A DNA stretch of 64,000 nucleotides from Bacillus sp. FJAT-28004 (GTDB lineage Bacteria; Bacillota; Bacilli; Paenibacillales; Paenibacillaceae). The stretch spans positions 1,884,435-1,948,434 of the forward strand of contig NZ_LGHP01000001.1 of assembly GCF_001280845.1 (NCBI RefSeq), given 5' to 3'. Position numbers and translations under genes: made by a program. Positions within the stretch are counted from its first letter, which is position 1; every line of letters begins with the position of its first letter. Below are positions 27,661 to 37,647 of the stretch, in pieces. The notes under the pieces are model-generated. The model made no database searches, was not told where the DNA came from, and worked only from the letters and a program-made list of their open reading frames with translations.

Positions 27661-29037
27661 ATGGCGGATCAGCCACGAATTTATTCCATAAAAGAGCTTA
27701 ATCGGTATATTCGAATGAAAATGGAGTCGGATTCACTGCTTGGCGATATTTGGCTGCGCGGTGAGATTTCCAATTTTACGCATCATTCAAGCGGGCATAT
27801 GTATTTTACGCTGAAGGATAGCGATAGCCGGATAAAATCCATTATGTTCGCATCTCATAATCAGCGTCTTCCGTTTATACCTAAAGAAGGAACAAAAGTC
27901 ATTGCAAGAGGGAATATAACGGTATACGAGCGCGATGGAAATTATCAATTTTATGTGAATTCGATGCAGCCTGATGGCATTGGAAGCTTGTACCTCGCGT
28001 TTGAGCAGCTGAAGAGCAAGCTGAGCAATGAAGGGCTCTTCGCGGAGTCCCGCAAGCGGGAGATTCCGCTTTTCCCACGGGCAATTGGTGTCATCACATC
28101 GCCAACGGGAGCAGCTGTACGCGATATTATCATTACTTTGCAGCGTCGTTATCCATTAATTCCAATTTATGTATATCCCGTACTCGTTCAAGGAACTGGG
28201 GCAGCACCAGCTATTGTGAAAGCGATAGAAGCAATGAACCGTTTTGGCGAAGCCGACGTATTAATTGTAGGGCGCGGCGGAGGGTCGCTTGAGGAGTTGT
28301 GGGCTTTCAATGAGGAAGCTGTTGCTCGAAGCATCGCTAACTCAGAGATACCGATTATCAGTGCAGTAGGACATGAAACTGATTTCACCATTGCTGATTT
28401 TGTATCTGATTTACGCGCGGCCACTCCAACAGCTGCGGCAGAGCTCGCTGTTCCGAGCATTGCAGAATTAAAGCAGCAGCTAAATCGGCAGCAGCAACGG
28501 CTTATTCAAGGCATTCAGTACCGTGTAATGGATGAGAAGGAGAGGCTGCAACGCATACGCCGCTCGCCTTTTTTCTTACACCCGCGCAGGTATTTACTTG
28601 AGCAAGCAGAACGGCTGGATCGATTGTCAGAGCAGCTGGTACAGCGAACAAAAAGAATTACAGAACGTAGTCATTCACGACTAGCAAGGCAACAAGCAAC
28701 ACTTTCTGCCCATCATCCAGGCGAGCGGGTTGCATTCGCCGCTAAACGCTTGCAGACGGCAAACAAGCAGCTCGAGCTTGCTATGAACGTTGTCGTAAAG
28801 GATAAGAAAAACAAGCTGTATAGCTCAATGAAGCAGCTAGACGCTTTAAGTCCATTAAAAGTTATGTCTAGAGGTTATAGTCTCGTGTATGACGAGCGAG
28901 AGCAACGATTAATTAAATCGATTCGCGATGTGAAGCTAGGCGACATCGTAAAGGTGAAAGTAGCAGACGGTCAGCTAGATTGTCATGTAGGTTCATTGAG
29001 AGGAGATCAAATGGATGGCAGCAACGAATCAAAGTGA
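27661..29037 (+). CDS. xseA: Exodeoxyribonuclease VII large subunit
   Basis: 458 residues. ExoVII degrades single-stranded DNA from both ends. An N-terminal OB domain ([31 protein letters not shown]) is followed by the catalytic block [14 protein letters not shown] and the conserved [17 protein letters not shown] and [28 protein letters not shown] segments. A coiled-coil region spans about 280-400. The start could be 27652 or 27661; the latter gives MADQPRIYS, closest to the family. It overlaps xseB. Confidence 0.94.
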   Translation: MADQPRIYSIKELNRYIRMKMESDSLLGDIWLRGEISNFTHHSSGHMYFTLKDSDSRIKSIMFASHNQRLPFIPKEGTKVIARGNITVYERDGNYQFYVNSMQPDGIGSLYLAFEQLKSKLSNEGLFAESRKREIPLFPRAIGVITSPTGAAVRDIIITLQRRYPLIPIYVYPVLVQGTGAAPAIVKAIEAMNRFGEADVLIVGRGGGSLEELWAFNEEAVARSIANSEIPIISAVGHETDFTIADFVSDLRAATPTAAAELAVPSIAELKQQLNRQQQRLIQGIQYRVMDEKERLQRIRRSPFFLHPRRYLLEQAERLDRLSEQLVQRTKRITERSHSRLARQQATLSAHHPGERVAFAAKRLQTANKQLELAMNVVVKDKKNKLYSSMKQLDALSPLKVMSRGYSLVYDEREQRLIKSIRDVKLGDIVKVKVADGQLDCHVGSLRGDQMDGSNESK

Positions 29038-29269
29038 GCTTACTTTTGAGCAAGCGATGGAACGATTAGATTCCATTGTATCGAAGCTTGAGAACGGTGA
29101 TGTTCCGCTTGAGACTGCGATTGAGTTGTTCCAAGAAGGCATGAAGTTATCTCAGCTTTGCGGGGGCAAGCTTGAGCAAGTAGAGCAAAAAATCGAACTG
29201 TTGATTGAAACAGAACAAGGCTTCCAGAAAAAACCGTTTGCGGATGCAATCGAAAATAAAGGGGAATAA
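29015..29269 (+). CDS. xseB: Exodeoxyribonuclease VII small subunit
   Basis: 84 residues. [35 protein letters not shown] is the family signature of this helical-hairpin subunit that docks on the XseA coiled coil. It overlaps the last 23 bases of xseA, with GAGGAG upstream inside xseA, so expression is coupled. Three bases separate it from ispA. Confidence 0.95.
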   Translation: MAATNQSELTFEQAMERLDSIVSKLENGDVPLETAIELFQEGMKLSQLCGGKLEQVEQKIELLIETEQGFQKKPFADAIENKGE

Positions 29270-29271
29270 GC

Positions 29272-30186
29272 TTGAACGAGAGGGTAGCAATAAAAGCGTA
29301 TTTATCGCAATGCATAGAGCTTATAGAAGCTTCGCTAAAACAAGCGTTACCAAGCTCATGGGATGTTCCCCTGCGTCTGCGGGAGGCAATGCTCTATTCC
29401 CTTGAAGCAGGTGGAAAGCGTTTAAGACCTGCACTTGTTATTGCAGCAGCCGAGGCTGTCTTTGGTAAAACAGAAACAATAAACGCAGCAATGCCTGTTG
29501 CATGTGCGGTGGAGTTTATACACACCTACTCATTAGTTCATGATGATTTACCTGCTATGGATGACGATGATTTCCGCAGAGGCAAGCCAACTAACCACAA
29601 GGTTTTTGGTGAAGCAATGGCAATTTTGGCTGGTGATGCGCTGCTAACGCACGCTTTTCATTTAATTCCGCAAGCGGCCCGTCAAGGTGGCGTCGGAGCA
29701 GATGTTGCACTTGCTATCGTCGAAGATTTGGCTAAGTTAGCAGGAGCTCCCGGGATGGTAGGCGGTCAAGTTGCAGATATGCTTGGCGAACAAGGCATCA
29801 CTTCAATTCATGAACTGGAGTATATTCATCTTCATAAAACAAGCGATCTTATTGCATTCACGGTAATGGCCGGTGGCCGCATTGGAGGAGCAACAGAGAA
29901 GCAGCTTGAACTGCTCGCACTTTATGGCCGCAATATCGGTCTTGCTTTTCAAATTCAGGATGATATTTTGGATTTGATCGGTGATGAAAAGAAGCTGGGC
30001 AAAAAGACGAATAGCGATGTACAGCAAAATAAAGTAACGTATCCGTTCCTTATCGGAATAGAAGAAAGCAAAGCTCAGGTTGAACGGCTAACCCAGGAAG
30101 CGAAGTCAGCAGTGCTGGAAGCGGAGTTCTTGGCTCCAGATCGACTGCTTGAAATTGCAGATTATCTCGTTGGACGCGATCATTGA
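29272..30186 (+). CDS. ispA: Farnesyl (polyprenyl) diphosphate synthase
   Basis: 304 residues, all-helical prenyltransferase that condenses isopentenyl diphosphate with allylic substrates to make FPP. The first Asp-rich motif is HDDLPAMDDDDFRRGKP, the second is QIQDDILD, and GGKRLRP binds IPP. TTG start after GGGGAATAAGC. In the xseA-xseB-ispA-dxs order shared with B. subtilis; feeds quinones and cell-wall carrier lipids, with dxs upstream in the pathway. Confidence 0.95.
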   Translation: MNERVAIKAYLSQCIELIEASLKQALPSSWDVPLRLREAMLYSLEAGGKRLRPALVIAAAEAVFGKTETINAAMPVACAVEFIHTYSLVHDDLPAMDDDDFRRGKPTNHKVFGEAMAILAGDALLTHAFHLIPQAARQGGVGADVALAIVEDLAKLAGAPGMVGGQVADMLGEQGITSIHELEYIHLHKTSDLIAFTVMAGGRIGGATEKQLELLALYGRNIGLAFQIQDDILDLIGDEKKLGKKTNSDVQQNKVTYPFLIGIEESKAQVERLTQEAKSAVLEAEFLAPDRLLEIADYLVGRDH

Positions 30187-30304
30187 GTATGTGATGCTTT
30201 TTCCATTTTGGTTGGGAAAAAAAGCTCTGTATGCTATAATAGGAAAAATGTAGATGTACATGGGACGGCAACTATAAGCTGTCCGCGAAAGCGAGGAAAG
30301 TAAC

Positions 30305-32203
30305 GTGCTGCTTGACCAGATTAACGGACCTCAAGATTTGAAAGCTTTGACAACCGCTCAACTTGAGCAACTGGCTGCTGAAATCCGTCAGTTCCTTATT
30401 GAGAAGCTTTCCGTTACGGGTGGTCATCTCGCTCCTAACTTAGGAGTCGTTGAGCTGACCCTAGCCATGCATTATTTATTTAATAGTCCAGAAGATAAGT
30501 TTATTTTTGATGTTGGTCATCAATCCTACGTGCATAAAATTTTAACCGGCCGCATGGATCGGTTTGATACGCTGCGACAATACAAAGGTCTGTGCGGATT
30601 CGTCAAACGTGCAGAAAGCGAGCATGATGTATGGGAAGCCGGACATAGCAGTACATCTTTGTCTGCCGCTATGGGTATGGCGCTTGCTCGTGATCTTAAG
30701 GGTGAGAGCAATCGTGTAGTTGCTGTTATCGGCGACGGTGCTCTAACTGGCGGTATGGCTTTAGAAGCACTTAATCATATTGGACACGAGAACAAAGACT
30801 TGATCGTTATCTTGAATGATAATGAAATGTCCATTGCTCCAAATGTAGGTGCACTGCATCACTATTTAGGGAAAATTCGTACAGATCGTCATTATCACAA
30901 AGCTAAGGATGAGCTGCAACAGCTGCTGAACAAGATACCAGCGATTGGCGGCAAGCTTGCCAAGACGGCAGAACGTTTCAAAGACAGCTTGAAATATTTG
31001 CTCGTTAGCGGTATTTTATTCGAGCAATTCGGATTTACTTACCTTGGTCCCGTTGATGGACATGATATCGAGCAAGTACTTGATATTATGCGCCAAGCGG
31101 ATGCAATGCCGGGTCCTGTTCTTGTCCATGTATTGACTGTAAAAGGTAAAGGCTATTCACCTGCCGAAGCTGATTCATTCAAATGGCATGGCATCACGCC
31201 ATACAAAATTGAATCTGGCCAAGTGGTCAAGGCAGTTGGCCCACCAATGTATACTGACGTTTTTGGTCAAATGTTAATCGAGCTTGCTGAGAAGGATGAG
31301 CGCATCGTTGCTGTTACTCCAGCAATGCCAGGTGGTTCTGGTTTGCTGCCATTCGCCACAAGATTCCCGAACCGGATGATCGATGTAGGCATTGCAGAGC
31401 AGCATGCTGCTACGATGTCTGCTGCGTTAGCCATTGAAGGTATGAAGCCTGTATTTGCTGTATATTCTACTTTCTTGCAGCGCGCATATGATCAAGTCGT
31501 TCATGATATTTGCCGTCAGAACCTAAATGTTATTTTTGCCATAGACCGTGCTGGCTTCGTTGGTCCGGATGGTGAAACGCATCATGGTGTTTATGATATT
31601 TCTTTCTTAAGACATATTCCGAATTTGGTCATCATGATGCCTAAGGATGAGAATGAGCTTAGACAAATGTTGAAGACCGCTGTAGATTATAATGATGGAC
31701 CCATAGCTGTTCGTTATCCGCGTATTGCGGGATTAGGCGTAGAGATGGAAGCCCATCCGCAAGCATTGCCTATAGGTACGTGGGAAACGGTTCGCGAAGG
31801 CGAATCCACCGTAATTATGGCCATTGGACCGATGCTGCAGGTAGCCGAAGAAGCTGCAGACCTTCTCAAACGTGAAGGCATAAATGTACAAATTGTAAAT
31901 GCTCGGTTTATTAAACCGCTTGATGAAAAAATGCTTCTATCGTTTGCCGCAGAAGGCAGGCACATGATTGTGCTTGAGGAAAACGCTGAGCTTGGTGGTT
32001 TTGGCAGCTCAGTGCTTGAGTTCTTTTCACTCAAAGGCATTTACGGCCTAACTATTCGAATCATTGGAGTGCCTGATGTATTCGTTGAACACGGATCGAT
32101 TAAGGAACAGCGGAAAGAGATTGGATTAACGGCTGAAAGAGTTGCAACTGAGCTAAAAACGATGCAGCCAAGGCGCATGAAACGAGTTACTGGCAAACAG
32201 TGA
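30305..32203 (+). CDS. dxs: 1-deoxy-D-xylulose-5-phosphate synthase
   Basis: 632 residues, thiamine diphosphate enzyme that makes DXP from pyruvate and glyceraldehyde 3-phosphate, the entry to the MEP isoprenoid pathway. Seen: [16 protein letters not shown] near the N-terminus, the ThDP motif [16 protein letters not shown], and the transketolase central block [18 protein letters not shown] and [15 protein letters not shown]. The GTG start at 30305 follows GCGAGGAAAG. Seventeen bases precede tlyA. Confidence 0.97.
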   Translation: MLLDQINGPQDLKALTTAQLEQLAAEIRQFLIEKLSVTGGHLAPNLGVVELTLAMHYLFNSPEDKFIFDVGHQSYVHKILTGRMDRFDTLRQYKGLCGFVKRAESEHDVWEAGHSSTSLSAAMGMALARDLKGESNRVVAVIGDGALTGGMALEALNHIGHENKDLIVILNDNEMSIAPNVGALHHYLGKIRTDRHYHKAKDELQQLLNKIPAIGGKLAKTAERFKDSLKYLLVSGILFEQFGFTYLGPVDGHDIEQVLDIMRQADAMPGPVLVHVLTVKGKGYSPAEADSFKWHGITPYKIESGQVVKAVGPPMYTDVFGQMLIELAEKDERIVAVTPAMPGGSGLLPFATRFPNRMIDVGIAEQHAATMSAALAIEGMKPVFAVYSTFLQRAYDQVVHDICRQNLNVIFAIDRAGFVGPDGETHHGVYDISFLRHIPNLVIMMPKDENELRQMLKTAVDYNDGPIAVRYPRIAGLGVEMEAHPQALPIGTWETVREGESTVIMAIGPMLQVAEEAADLLKREGINVQIVNARFIKPLDEKMLLSFAAEGRHMIVLEENAELGGFGSSVLEFFSLKGIYGLTIRIIGVPDVFVEHGSIKEQRKEIGLTAERVATELKTMQPRRMKRVTGKQ

Positions 32204-32219
32204 CGTCTGAGGGTGAAAG

Positions 32220-33053
32220 ATGACAACAACAACAACTAAAGAACGAATAGACGTATTGCTTGTTGAGCGCGGCTTTTATGAAAGTAGAGAAAAAGCAAAA
32301 GCGGCTTTGATGGCGGGTCTCGTGCTAGTAAACGACGAGCCTGTTGACAAAAGCGGTATGAAGGTAGCTCGTTCGGCAGACATCAAGGTGAAAGGCGCTT
32401 TGCATCCTTATGTAAGCCGTGGTGGGTTAAAGCTCGAGAAAGCGATTCGTGTGTTCAATATCGATTTGCGCGAACGTGTTATGCTCGATATCGGTGCATC
32501 GACAGGCGGTTTTACCGACTGTGCTTTACAGAATGGAGCATCTTATGTTTATGCTATTGATGTTGGTTACAACCAACTTGATTGGTCGCTAAGACAAGAT
32601 GACCGTGTTCATGTTATGGAGCGAACTAATTTTCGTTATACGCAGCCGGCTGATTTAGTTGGTCCACCGCCAACATTCGCTACAATCGATGTATCCTTTA
32701 TATCGTTAAAACATATTTTGCCTGCTTTATCTACTTTATTAACGGTTGGTTCTGGCATTGTTGCTTTGATTAAGCCGCAATTCGAGGCTGGACGTGAAAA
32801 AGTAGGGAAATCGGGTGTTGTTCGTGACTCTGGCGTGCACAGAGATGTGCTTCGTACCGTTTTGACTGGAGCAGCGGAAATTGGCTTTTCATTGCAGGAT
32901 ATTACCTTCTCTCCCATTACGGGCGGAGAGGGCAATATTGAATTTTTAGCCTATTGGCACTGGTCTGCTGAACCAAATGCTGCTGTGCCAGATGACAATG
33001 CGTTAACGGAGCTAGTGAAACAAGCGAATGAGACCTTTACAACTAATAAATAA
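32220..33053 (+). CDS. tlyA: TlyA-family rRNA methyltransferase / YqxC
   Basis: 277 residues. An N-terminal S4 RNA-binding domain (RIDVLLVERGFYESREKAKAALMAG) is joined to an FtsJ/RrmJ-like Rossmann methyltransferase (MLDIGASTGGFTDCALQNGA, then ATIDVSFISLKHILPAL and LIKPQFEAGREKVGKSG). Homologues methylate 2'-O of rRNA; in Firmicutes it is often annotated YqxC and lies between dxs and argR, as here. A terminator follows. Confidence 0.94.
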   Translation: MTTTTTKERIDVLLVERGFYESREKAKAALMAGLVLVNDEPVDKSGMKVARSADIKVKGALHPYVSRGGLKLEKAIRVFNIDLRERVMLDIGASTGGFTDCALQNGASYVYAIDVGYNQLDWSLRQDDRVHVMERTNFRYTQPADLVGPPPTFATIDVSFISLKHILPALSTLLTVGSGIVALIKPQFEAGREKVGKSGVVRDSGVHRDVLRTVLTGAAEIGFSLQDITFSPITGGEGNIEFLAYWHWSAEPNAAVPDDNALTELVKQANETFTTNK

Positions 33054-33061
33054 ATGAGGAA

Positions 33062-33098
33062 GGTGCCTGGCAGAGTCATAACTGCCGGCATCTTTTTT
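33062..33098 (+). terminator. Terminator after tlyA
   Basis: GGTGCCTGGCAG pairs with CTGCCGGCATC (one mismatch) around an eight-base loop, then six T. Confidence 0.9.
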
Positions 33099-33232
33099 AC
33101 TTTACAGCATAGTGCTTCATTTGTTAAACTATAGAAAAGCAAACAAACGTTCGGTAATCGGCATAAACAGGAATATGACCCCAGCATAGCGAACGAATAG
33201 GTATACAATCCATTTGCGAATGGGGGATGCTG

Positions 33233-33697
33233 ATGGGAACTTACGGTGATTGGGCTATTATGCTGATTGCTGGTTGCTTGTTCATTTTATGGCTGTTTAG
33301 AGTGTTTCACCGCTGGCTTCATGAGCCTGCGAGTGTCAATCGGCTCAAACTCGGCAAGGGCGGTGTTCTCGCAGCAGATGACGAAAATATATTGTTGCTG
33401 GAGCAAGCCGGATACGAGGTAAGCTCAGGAAAACATTTAGTACCGATTCCGATCAAGCTGGATGATGTGCCGCTTGGAAAGGGCAGCCGATTATATATTG
33501 ATTATATTGCGGAAATGAATAATTGCACGTATATAGTGAAAACTGCTCGTGAACGGATGCCAATCGACTGGTCGCCGAGCGGGGTGAGAGATCGATTGCT
33601 TGTATATTCCCTGCTATTGCCTGAATGTGACGGAATCTTATTCGTAGACGCGAGGGAAAAGCTGATACGCAAAATTACGTTTCACATCGCAGATTAA
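33233..33697 (+). CDS. Membrane-anchored protein of unknown function
   Basis: About 154 residues, which I do not recognise by name. A single N-terminal TM helix (AIMLIAGCLFILWLFRVF) is followed by a cytoplasmic alpha/beta domain. LLLEQAGYEV, then IYIDY-like LYIDYIAEMNNCTYIVKTA, and GVRDRLLVYSLLLPECDGILFVDA faintly recall a PD-(D/E)XK nuclease-type fold (an acidic residue, then a strand ending in V-K), but the usual E-x-K is not intact, so I do not call it a nuclease. ATG 33233 or 33227; GGGGGA is just upstream. It lies 20 bases before argR. Confidence 0.7.
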   Translation: MGTYGDWAIMLIAGCLFILWLFRVFHRWLHEPASVNRLKLGKGGVLAADDENILLLEQAGYEVSSGKHLVPIPIKLDDVPLGKGSRLYIDYIAEMNNCTYIVKTARERMPIDWSPSGVRDRLLVYSLLLPECDGILFVDAREKLIRKITFHIAD

Positions 33698-33717
33698 TTA
33701 ATCATGGAGGTTTTTTT

Positions 33718-34170
33718 ATGAAGGGGCTTCGTCAATATCGAATCAAGGAAATTATTAGCAATAGTGTGATTGAGACGCAAGAAGATCTGGTGGAGGCGCT
33801 TCGCACTACAGGCATGCAAGTAACTCAAGCGACCGTCTCACGCGATATGAAGGAATTAATGCTGATTAAAGTGCCGGCAGGTGAAGGCAAATATAAGTAT
33901 TCCATTCCGCAAGAGCATCAGAAGCAGAACCCTATTCATAAGTTGAAACGTGCTTTGCTTGATCATTTTGTACATATTGACTTTACAGATAATCTTGTTG
34001 TTATGAAATGTTTGCCAGGGACGGCAAATACCATTTGCGCATTGGTTGATAATATGGAATGGACAGAAGTTATGGGTACAATCTGTGGAGATGATACGAT
34101 CTTGATGATTTGCCGAACGAAGAAGCAGAGCAATGAAGTCGTAGAACGATTACTTGAGTTATTGAACTAA
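33718..34170 (+). CDS. argR: Arginine repressor ArgR/AhrC
   Basis: 150 residues. The N-terminal winged helix has TQATVSRDMKEL (recognition helix at about 37-48). The C-terminal domain has LPGTANTICALVDN and GTICGDDTILMICR, which bind arginine and form hexamers. It represses arginine biosynthesis and activates catabolism. The ATG is preceded by GGAGG and seven T. The ahrC-recN pairing is the same as in B. subtilis. Confidence 0.97.
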   Translation: MKGLRQYRIKEIISNSVIETQEDLVEALRTTGMQVTQATVSRDMKELMLIKVPAGEGKYKYSIPQEHQKQNPIHKLKRALLDHFVHIDFTDNLVVMKCLPGTANTICALVDNMEWTEVMGTICGDDTILMICRTKKQSNEVVERLLELLN

Positions 34171-34186
34171 GGAGGATGTTAGGGCC

Positions 34187-35899
34187 ATGCTGTGTGAGTT
34201 GTCAATAAGGAATTTAGCGGTAATTGAAGAAGTGAACGTTACATTTCATCATGGATTTCATGTGTTGACAGGAGAAACAGGAGCAGGTAAATCGATACTA
34301 ATTGATGCGCTAAGCTTGCTGGTCGGCGGTAGAGGCTCCGCAGACATGGTACGGTACGGTTGTGATAAAGCAGAGATGGAAGCTTTATTCGACCTTCCAG
34401 GAAATCATCCTGTATGGGTAGTTTTGAATAAGCTCGGTGTGCATGCATCTTGTGAAGAGATGTTAGTCATCAGAAGAGAGCTAACTTCTAATGGAAAGAG
34501 CAGCAGTCGCGTTAATGGTCAGCTTGTTACGATGACGATGCTAAGGGAAATTGGCGAATGTCTTGTTAATATTCATGGTCAACATGAGCATCAATCGCTC
34601 CTTCGGACAGAGCAGCATTTGGAATGGTTGGATTTATTCGCTGGTGATTTGCTAATTGAACGCAAGCAAATCTATCGGAGCATATTTTCACAGCTGCAGC
34701 AGGCAAGGGCATCACTGCGTGAATTAGAAAATTCGACGAGACATAATGTACAAATGCTTGATTTGTATCGTTTTCAAATTGAAGAAATTACGAATGCTCA
34801 GCTTAAACCGATGGAAGATGAATTACTTGCAGAGCAACGGCGCAAGCTAATGTATGCAGGGAAGAGAATGGATGCCGTGTCAGAGGCTTATTCGCTATTG
34901 TATGGAGGCAAGGGGCTTGATATGGTCAGCAAAGCAGTAGCTAAGCTGATAGATATTCAAACTTACGACGCTGCGAAACTTAATCCGCTTCTTGAACAGC
35001 TTCAATCTGCCTTTTATCAAGCAGAGGACGCTGCTTTCCAACTTCGTGATTATCGAGATGGCATTGAGTCTGATCCTGATCAGCTCTCACAGGTTGAAGA
35101 CAGACTTGATTTAATAAATAGTATGAAGCGCAAATACGGGGAGACAATACCCGATATACTTGCTTATTTAGAGCGGACAATCGTGGATCGCGACAAAATC
35201 GAAAATCGTGATCAGCTGCTGGAAGAGTTGAAAGCAGAAGAAATAAAACTTTACGATCAAGCACTGATCTTGGCGCAGGAATTATCTCAGCTACGGGAGC
35301 ATGCAGCAACAAAGCTATCTGAAGCGATAGAGAATGAGTTAGGACAGCTTCAAATGCCATCAGCTAAGTTCCGCGTGCAAATCGATACGACTGTCGGAGG
35401 ATCGGGTGAAACGAAGCAGATCCGCTTGCACATTAATGGAATGGACGAGGCTATCTTTATGCTCTCCACCAACCCAGGCGAGCCATTGAAGCAGTTAAGT
35501 AAGATTGCTTCAGGAGGAGAGATGTCTCGTATTATGCTTGCTCTAAAGAGTATCTTCGCAGAAATCGATCAAGTTCCAGTGCTCATCTTTGACGAAGTCG
35601 ACACAGGCGTCAGCGGTAGAGCTGCTCAGGCCATTGCAGAGAAAATGTCACAGCTCGCATCCAAGTGCCAAGTTTTTTCTATTACGCATTTACCTCAGGT
35701 AGCTTGCATGGCTGATCATCATTATGAAATACGTAAGCAAGTTATTGGTTTACGTACTTCTACATCTGTATCGGAGCTGCTTGATTCTGTACGTATTGAA
35801 GAGCTGGCACGTATGCTCGGTGGTGTAGAGGTAACGGAAAAAACAAGGAATCATGCACAAGAAATGCTTGATTTGGCACATAGACAGAAAGGAGCGTAA
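34187..35899 (+). CDS. recN: DNA repair protein RecN
   Basis: 570 residues, SMC-like ATPase that gathers at double-strand breaks. Walker A GETGAGKSILIDAL near residue 30, QHEHQSLL lid segment, central coiled coils, signature LSKIASGGEMSRIMLALK and Walker B VLIFDEVDTGVSGRAA near the C-terminus. AAGGAGG lies upstream of the ATG. Sixteen bases after argR, so probably co-transcribed. Confidence 0.96.
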   Translation: MLCELSIRNLAVIEEVNVTFHHGFHVLTGETGAGKSILIDALSLLVGGRGSADMVRYGCDKAEMEALFDLPGNHPVWVVLNKLGVHASCEEMLVIRRELTSNGKSSSRVNGQLVTMTMLREIGECLVNIHGQHEHQSLLRTEQHLEWLDLFAGDLLIERKQIYRSIFSQLQQARASLRELENSTRHNVQMLDLYRFQIEEITNAQLKPMEDELLAEQRRKLMYAGKRMDAVSEAYSLLYGGKGLDMVSKAVAKLIDIQTYDAAKLNPLLEQLQSAFYQAEDAAFQLRDYRDGIESDPDQLSQVEDRLDLINSMKRKYGETIPDILAYLERTIVDRDKIENRDQLLEELKAEEIKLYDQALILAQELSQLREHAATKLSEAIENELGQLQMPSAKFRVQIDTTVGGSGETKQIRLHINGMDEAIFMLSTNPGEPLKQLSKIASGGEMSRIMLALKSIFAEIDQVPVLIFDEVDTGVSGRAAQAIAEKMSQLASKCQVFSITHLPQVACMADHHYEIRKQVIGLRTSTSVSELLDSVRIEELARMLGGVEVTEKTRNHAQEMLDLAHRQKGA

Positions 35900-35968
35900 T
35901 GGAAGCCAATTAGGGAATGTTTTTGCGGACATAAAACGACCGGGTGAGGGTAACTTAAAGGTACGCCA

Positions 35969-37351
35969 TTGGCGACTTATCCTTCTTCGTCATGCGATGG
36001 AAATACAGGGAGCGTGAAATCATTGAACTCCAGTCAAAGGAAGCGATGGTTTGGCCTGGTTCTCGTTTTCTTCATTTGCATGATCGGAAGCTCCACCCCG
36101 TTTCAACATTTTGCCGCAATCCCGAATGAACTTCGTTTATTCTCCGGGCAACTGAAACGTTTACAATATGGAGTGCCCGTTCATGCTGAAGTAACGGTCG
36201 ACCCTCAAATGCTTCAGATTAACGGATCAACCAGTCATTCTTTATCCGTAAATTTGAACGAACCACTGTCACTGCAGTCAAGTCAAAGCGGTCAAACCAA
36301 GATGAAAGTGAAATTATTTGGTAAAATTCCATTCAAGACTGTAAAGGTTAATGTTGTGCCTGATCTACGCGTCATTCCAGGAGGTCAGACGATTGGAGTC
36401 AAAGTTAAATCATCCGGCATATTAGTTGTTGGACATCATCAGGTAGCTGGCAGCAACGGCATGAAGCAATCCCCTGGTGAGGCCGCAGGACTGCGCCTAG
36501 GCGATTTGATTGTGAAGATTGATGGTACAAGCATTAATCAAGTTAACAGGATTGCGGAGCTAAGTGAGAAGGCTGGCAACAACAAGAAGCCGCTCGAAGT
36601 GACCTATAAGCGAGATGGACGATTAGGTAAAACGCTTTTAAATCCAGTATTTGATGCGGAAGATAAGGCTTGGCGGTTAGGGTTATATATTCGAGATTCA
36701 GCAGCTGGCGTGGGCACACTAACGTTCTATGCTCCTGATCAAGGTGTATATGGTGCACTAGGTCACGTAATTACGGATATGGACACACAAACACCGATTG
36801 ATGTCGGTGAGGGTCAGATTTTACAGTCCAGCGTTACGTCCATTAACAAAAGCCAAAATGGCGAGCCGGGAGAAAAAAGAGCGCATTTTGTGAAAGAAAG
36901 CAAAATCTTAGGCAATGTAGAGCGAAATACTCCATTTGGCATTTTCGGCAAAATGAATGAAGTTCCTACGCACAGCTATAGTGAAAAATCTGTTCCTGTC
37001 GCTTTTGCTGAAGATGTTAAGGAAGGGCCAGCGCAAATTTTGACTGTTGTGAATGGACAGAAGGTTGAGCGCTTTGATATTGAAATCGTACACGTATCGA
37101 AGCAATCTGGTCCAGCGACAAAAGGTTTGGTTATCAAGATTACGGACAAACGGTTGTTAAGTAAAACCGGGGGTATCGTTCAAGGTATGTCTGGAAGTCC
37201 GATCATTCAAGATGGCAAATTAGTTGGAGCTGTTACTCATGTATTCGTAAATGATCCCTCTTCAGGTTACGGTTGCTTTATCGAATGGATGCTGCAGGAT
37301 GCAGGAGTATTGTTGAAGTCGGCAAATGGTCATATAGGTGAAGCTGCATAA
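35969..37351 (+). CDS. spoIVB: SpoIVB serine peptidase
   Basis: About 460 residues. Made in the forespore and secreted to the intermembrane space, SpoIVB cleaves SpoIVFA and so triggers pro-sigma-K processing. An N-terminal signal-anchor (LVLVFFICMIGSS) precedes a PDZ domain (about 165-235, PGEAAGLRLGDLIVKIDG) and an S55 peptidase domain. Catalytic residues by comparison with B. subtilis: His in GALGHVITD, Asp in IKITDKRLL and Ser in GMSGSPI. The start is uncertain; TTG 35969 (AAAGGT upstream) and TTG 36023 (AGGGAG upstream) both keep the anchor. Next to spo0A, as in all spore-formers. Confidence 0.94.
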   Translation: MATYPSSSCDGNTGSVKSLNSSQRKRWFGLVLVFFICMIGSSTPFQHFAAIPNELRLFSGQLKRLQYGVPVHAEVTVDPQMLQINGSTSHSLSVNLNEPLSLQSSQSGQTKMKVKLFGKIPFKTVKVNVVPDLRVIPGGQTIGVKVKSSGILVVGHHQVAGSNGMKQSPGEAAGLRLGDLIVKIDGTSINQVNRIAELSEKAGNNKKPLEVTYKRDGRLGKTLLNPVFDAEDKAWRLGLYIRDSAAGVGTLTFYAPDQGVYGALGHVITDMDTQTPIDVGEGQILQSSVTSINKSQNGEPGEKRAHFVKESKILGNVERNTPFGIFGKMNEVPTHSYSEKSVPVAFAEDVKEGPAQILTVVNGQKVERFDIEIVHVSKQSGPATKGLVIKITDKRLLSKTGGIVQGMSGSPIIQDGKLVGAVTHVFVNDPSSGYGCFIEWMLQDAGVLLKSANGHIGEAA

Positions 37352-37368
37352 CGAAGGCCATTAGAAAA

Positions 37369-37412
37369 TAACGCTCACTTGAGCTGAAACTTAGCTTAGG
37401 CGGGCGTTTTTT
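37369..37412 (+). terminator. Terminator after spoIVB
   Basis: AACGCTC...GGGCGTT stem over an internal GAGC/GCTT pairing, with eight T. The lower stem is imperfect. Confidence 0.7.
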
Positions 37413-37465
37413 TTAATTGAAGCTTCATAACTAAAAACCGCGTGAATGCTTGGAAGAGCAATGAA

Positions 37466-37588
37466 TTTTGTCGAAGAAGAACGAACATAATCGGTACATG
37501 TAATAAATTTTTTATTATATCGAATCTCCGTAAAAAAATAAAGAAAAATAATTTTCGACAGAAGGAATTGAACTCCACATGTCGAAAA
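37466..37588 (+). promoter_or_regulatory. spo0A upstream region with three Spo0A-box-like sites
   Basis: Three matches to the 0A box core TGTCGAA lie upstream of spo0A: TTTTGTCGAAG (37466-37476), TTTTCGACAG (37552-37561, minus strand) and TGTCGAAAA (37580-37588). Autoregulation through 0A boxes is established for B. subtilis spo0A. The last site is 60 bases from the TTG start. I could not place a convincing sigma-H promoter. Confidence 0.7.
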
Positions 37589-37647
37589 CTTTAGATTAGA
37601 CAACTAGTGAGCGATATCATGAATATCATTTAAGGGAGGACCACAAC

